DNA of 14,853 nt from Deltaproteobacteria bacterium (lineage in GTDB: Bacteria; Desulfobacterota; Binatia; DP-6). The notes under the pieces were generated by a model. The model was not told the origin of the DNA, made no database searches, and saw only the letters and a list, made by a program, of their open reading frames with translations. Below are positions 13,118 to 14,853 of this stretch, one piece after another (the first letter of the stretch is position 1; each line of letters starts with the position of its first letter). Made by a program: the position numbers and the translations under genes. The DNA is taken from positions 1-14,853 of the forward strand of contig VBLA01000126.1 in assembly GCA_005879245.1 (NCBI GenBank). Reading direction: 5' to 3'.

Positions 13118-14853
13118 ATGCGGCTCGTCGTCTGCGTGAAGTACGTCCCGACGCTCGGTGCGCTGCGCTTCGACCCGGATACCCGCCGCCTCGTGCGCGA
13201 GGGCGTACCCGGCGAGGTGAGCTCCTTCGATCTCCGCGCGCTCGGTGCGGCGACCGCGCTGGCGAAGGCGCACGGCGGGGAGGTGGTCGCGCTCACCATG
13301 GGACCGCCCGCGGCCCGGGAGGGGCTGGTCGAGTGTCTCGCCCTGGGCGCCGACCGCGCCGTCCATCTGCTCGACCCGCTCCTTGCCGGCTCCGACACGC
13401 TAGCAACCTCCCACGCGCTGGCGGGCGCGCTCCGCCGCCAGGCGCCCGACGTGATCCTCTTCGGGCGTGCCAGCACGGATGCCGAGACCGGCCAGGTCGG
13501 TCCCGAGGTCGCCGAGCTCCTCGATCTGCCGCAGGTGACCTGTGCCCGCCGCCTCGAGATCGATCCGGCCGGGACGTTCACGGCGGAGCGCGAGACCGAC
13601 GAGGGGTTCGAGACGGTGACCGGCGCGCTCCCGGCCGTCGTGACGGCCGCGGAAGACCTGGCCGAAGAGCGCTTCCCGTCCAAGGTCGAGCGCCAGGCCG
13701 CAGCGACGAAGTCGATCGCGACGCTCACCGTGGCCGACCTCGGCATCGCGGCCGAGGAGGTGGGAGCGGCAGGGTCGCCCACGTGGGTCGCCGGCGTGGA
13801 GCCCGTCGAGATCACACGGCGCGGGGAGCTCGTCCCGGGCGACAGCCCGGAAGCGCAGGCGCGGGCGCTTGCGGCACGCCTGCGCGATCTCGGGGCGCTG
13901 GAGCGCGGCGACGAGCGACGGCCGCTTCCCGGGCGCGCGCCGGGTGCGGGTCCGAGCATCTGGGTGGTGGTGGAGTCTGGCCGCGAGGGCATCCGATCGG
14001 TCACGGCCGAGCTCCTCACCAAGGCGGCCGACCTCGCGGCGGGCCTCGGCGGACGGGTCGAGGCGGTCGTGATCGGTCCCGGCGCGGTGCACGCGGCCGC
14101 GCTCGCTGCTGCGGGCGCCGACCGCGTGCTCGTGGCGGACGATCCCACCCTCGAGCCGTACACGACGGACGCACACGCCGCGGTCCTCGCCCAAGCGATC
14201 CGTGTGCGAGCGCCCCGCCTCGTCCTCCTCGGCTCGACCGTCCGGGGCCGCGATCTCGCCCCGCGGGTGGCCGCACGGCTCGGCCTCGGTCTCACCGGCG
14301 ATGCGATCGACCTCGATATCGACGCCCAAGACCGCATCCGCCAGCACAAGCCGGCCTTCGGGGGAATCATCGTGGCGCCCATCCTGTCGCGCACGCGTCC
14401 GGAGATGGCGACGGTCCGTCCGGGCATCCTTCCCGCTGCTCGCCCCGCCGCGGGGCGGCAGGCAGCCGTCGACACGCTTCCCGTCCCGCGGGTGCCTTCC
14501 CGCGTGCGGGTGACTGCCATGCGGCCTCTTGGCGAGACGGCGGCGGCGTCGCTCGTAGCCGCGAAGATCGTGATCGGTGTCGGTCGGGGGATCGGGGGAC
14601 CGGCCGCGCTTCCGGCGATCGTCGAGCTGGCGCGGCGTCTCGGAGCGGGGATCGCGGCAACGCGCGAGGTGACCGACGCGGGGTGGCTGCCGAAGCAGCA
14701 TCAGGTGGGGCTCACGGGGCAGGCGATCGCGCCGCGCCTCTACGTCGCGCTCGCGATCAGCGGCGCGATGGAGCACGTCGTCGGCCTCCGGCGCGCCGGG
14801 ACGATCGTCGCGGTCAACAAGAACCCGAAGGCGCCAATCTTCAGGATGGCGGA
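13118..14853 (+). CDS. Electron transfer flavoprotein, fused EtfB-EtfA (3' end outside window)
   Basis: One uninterrupted frame of 578 visible codons joins the beta and alpha subunits of an Etf, which carries electrons from flavin dehydrogenases to quinone or other acceptors. Residues 1-262 are EtfB: MRLVVCVKYVPTL, GSDTLATSHALAGALR, FGRASTDAETGQVGPEVAELL, LPQVT, and C-terminal DSPEAQARALAARLRDL. Residues 263-278 are a short Pro/Gly/Arg linker. EtfA starts near 279 (PSIWVVVESG) and shows LLGSTVRGRDLAPRVAARLG, the FAD domain VIGVGRGIGG (485-494), TREVTDAGWLPKQHQVGLTG, LYVALAISGAMEHVVGL and IVAVNKNPKAPIFRMA. Only about the last 20-30 residues seem to be missing. It pairs with the flavin dehydrogenase just upstream. 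Whether it is a bifurcating type cannot be told by eye. Confidence 0.93.
   Translation, partial: MRLVVCVKYVPTLGALRFDPDTRRLVREGVPGEVSSFDLRALGAATALAKAHGGEVVALTMGPPAAREGLVECLALGADRAVHLLDPLLAGSDTLATSHALAGALRRQAPDVILFGRASTDAETGQVGPEVAELLDLPQVTCARRLEIDPAGTFTAERETDEGFETVTGALPAVVTAAEDLAEERFPSKVERQAAATKSIATLTVADLGIAAEEVGAAGSPTWVAGVEPVEITRRGELVPGDSPEAQARALAARLRDLGALERGDERRPLPGRAPGAGPSIWVVVESGREGIRSVTAELLTKAADLAAGLGGRVEAVVIGPGAVHAAALAAAGADRVLVADDPTLEPYTTDAHAAVLAQAIRVRAPRLVLLGSTVRGRDLAPRVAARLGLGLTGDAIDLDIDAQDRIRQHKPAFGGIIVAPILSRTRPEMATVRPGILPAARPAAGRQAAVDTLPVPRVPSRVRVTAMRPLGETAAASLVAAKIVIGVGRGIGGPAALPAIVELARRLGAGIAATREVTDAGWLPKQHQVGLTGQAIAPRLYVALAISGAMEHVVGLRRAGTIVAVNKNPKAPIFRMA

Noticed and set aside
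11620..14520. A very long open frame on the minus strand opposite ccmD, the FAD oxidase and the Etf fusion
   Set aside because: The translation is Arg/Ser/Ala-rich with no recognisable domain, and the plus-strand proteins are clear family members. It is an antisense shadow caused by high GC.

Overview
This is a GC-rich (roughly 70% by eye), gene-dense bacterial chromosome segment. The lipid A enzyme LpxA points to a Gram-negative outer membrane. System I cytochrome c maturation, a hemE-hemH-hemG cluster and a luciferase-like (probably F420-dependent) oxidoreductase fit an uncultivated soil or sediment lineage of the deltaproteobacterial / Binatota / Rokubacteria kind. That placement is inference; no rRNA or phylogenetic marker was analysed.

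Layout. (1) Positions 1-2460, minus strand: a late heme operon, hemE > hemH > hemG, with a 5 nt gap and then an ATGA overlap. hemG runs off the left edge. (2) Positions 2523-3761, plus strand, divergent from hemE: a soluble histidine kinase with two CBS domains. (3) Positions 3762-4002: a convergent intergenic region holding three inverted-repeat structures. (4) Positions 4003-4935, minus strand: an LLM-class oxidoreductase. (5) Positions 5019-6032, plus strand: yacG and a stand-alone lpxA. (6) Positions 6115-11728, plus strand: a cytochrome c maturation operon in the order ccmE, ccmF, ccmH, a mini ccmI-like gene, a tRNA-binding-domain gene, a broken ccmA, ccmB, ccmC, ccmD, with overlaps or very short gaps. 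(7) Positions 11749-14853, plus strand: a GlcD/D-lactate-dehydrogenase-like flavoenzyme followed by a fused EtfB-EtfA electron transfer flavoprotein that runs off the right edge.

How it fits together. The left operon makes heme. The ccm operon exports heme (CcmABCD), holds it on CcmE and attaches it to apocytochromes (CcmF, CcmH). The right-hand flavoenzyme and Etf fusion probably pass electrons from a 2-hydroxyacid to a quinone or bifurcating acceptor.

Most noteworthy points. CcmE carries the rare C-x-x-x-Y heme-binding motif instead of H-x-x-x-Y, yet a CcmH-family protein with an unusual C-x-C-x-C motif is encoded two genes away. The variant System I known for such CcmE proteins was described as lacking CcmH. 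ccmA has lost its Walker A region and changes frame, either by real mutation or by assembly error. The N-terminus of the tRNA-binding protein is encoded by a palindromic repeat. I see no CRISPR array, tRNA, rRNA, transposase or phage gene.
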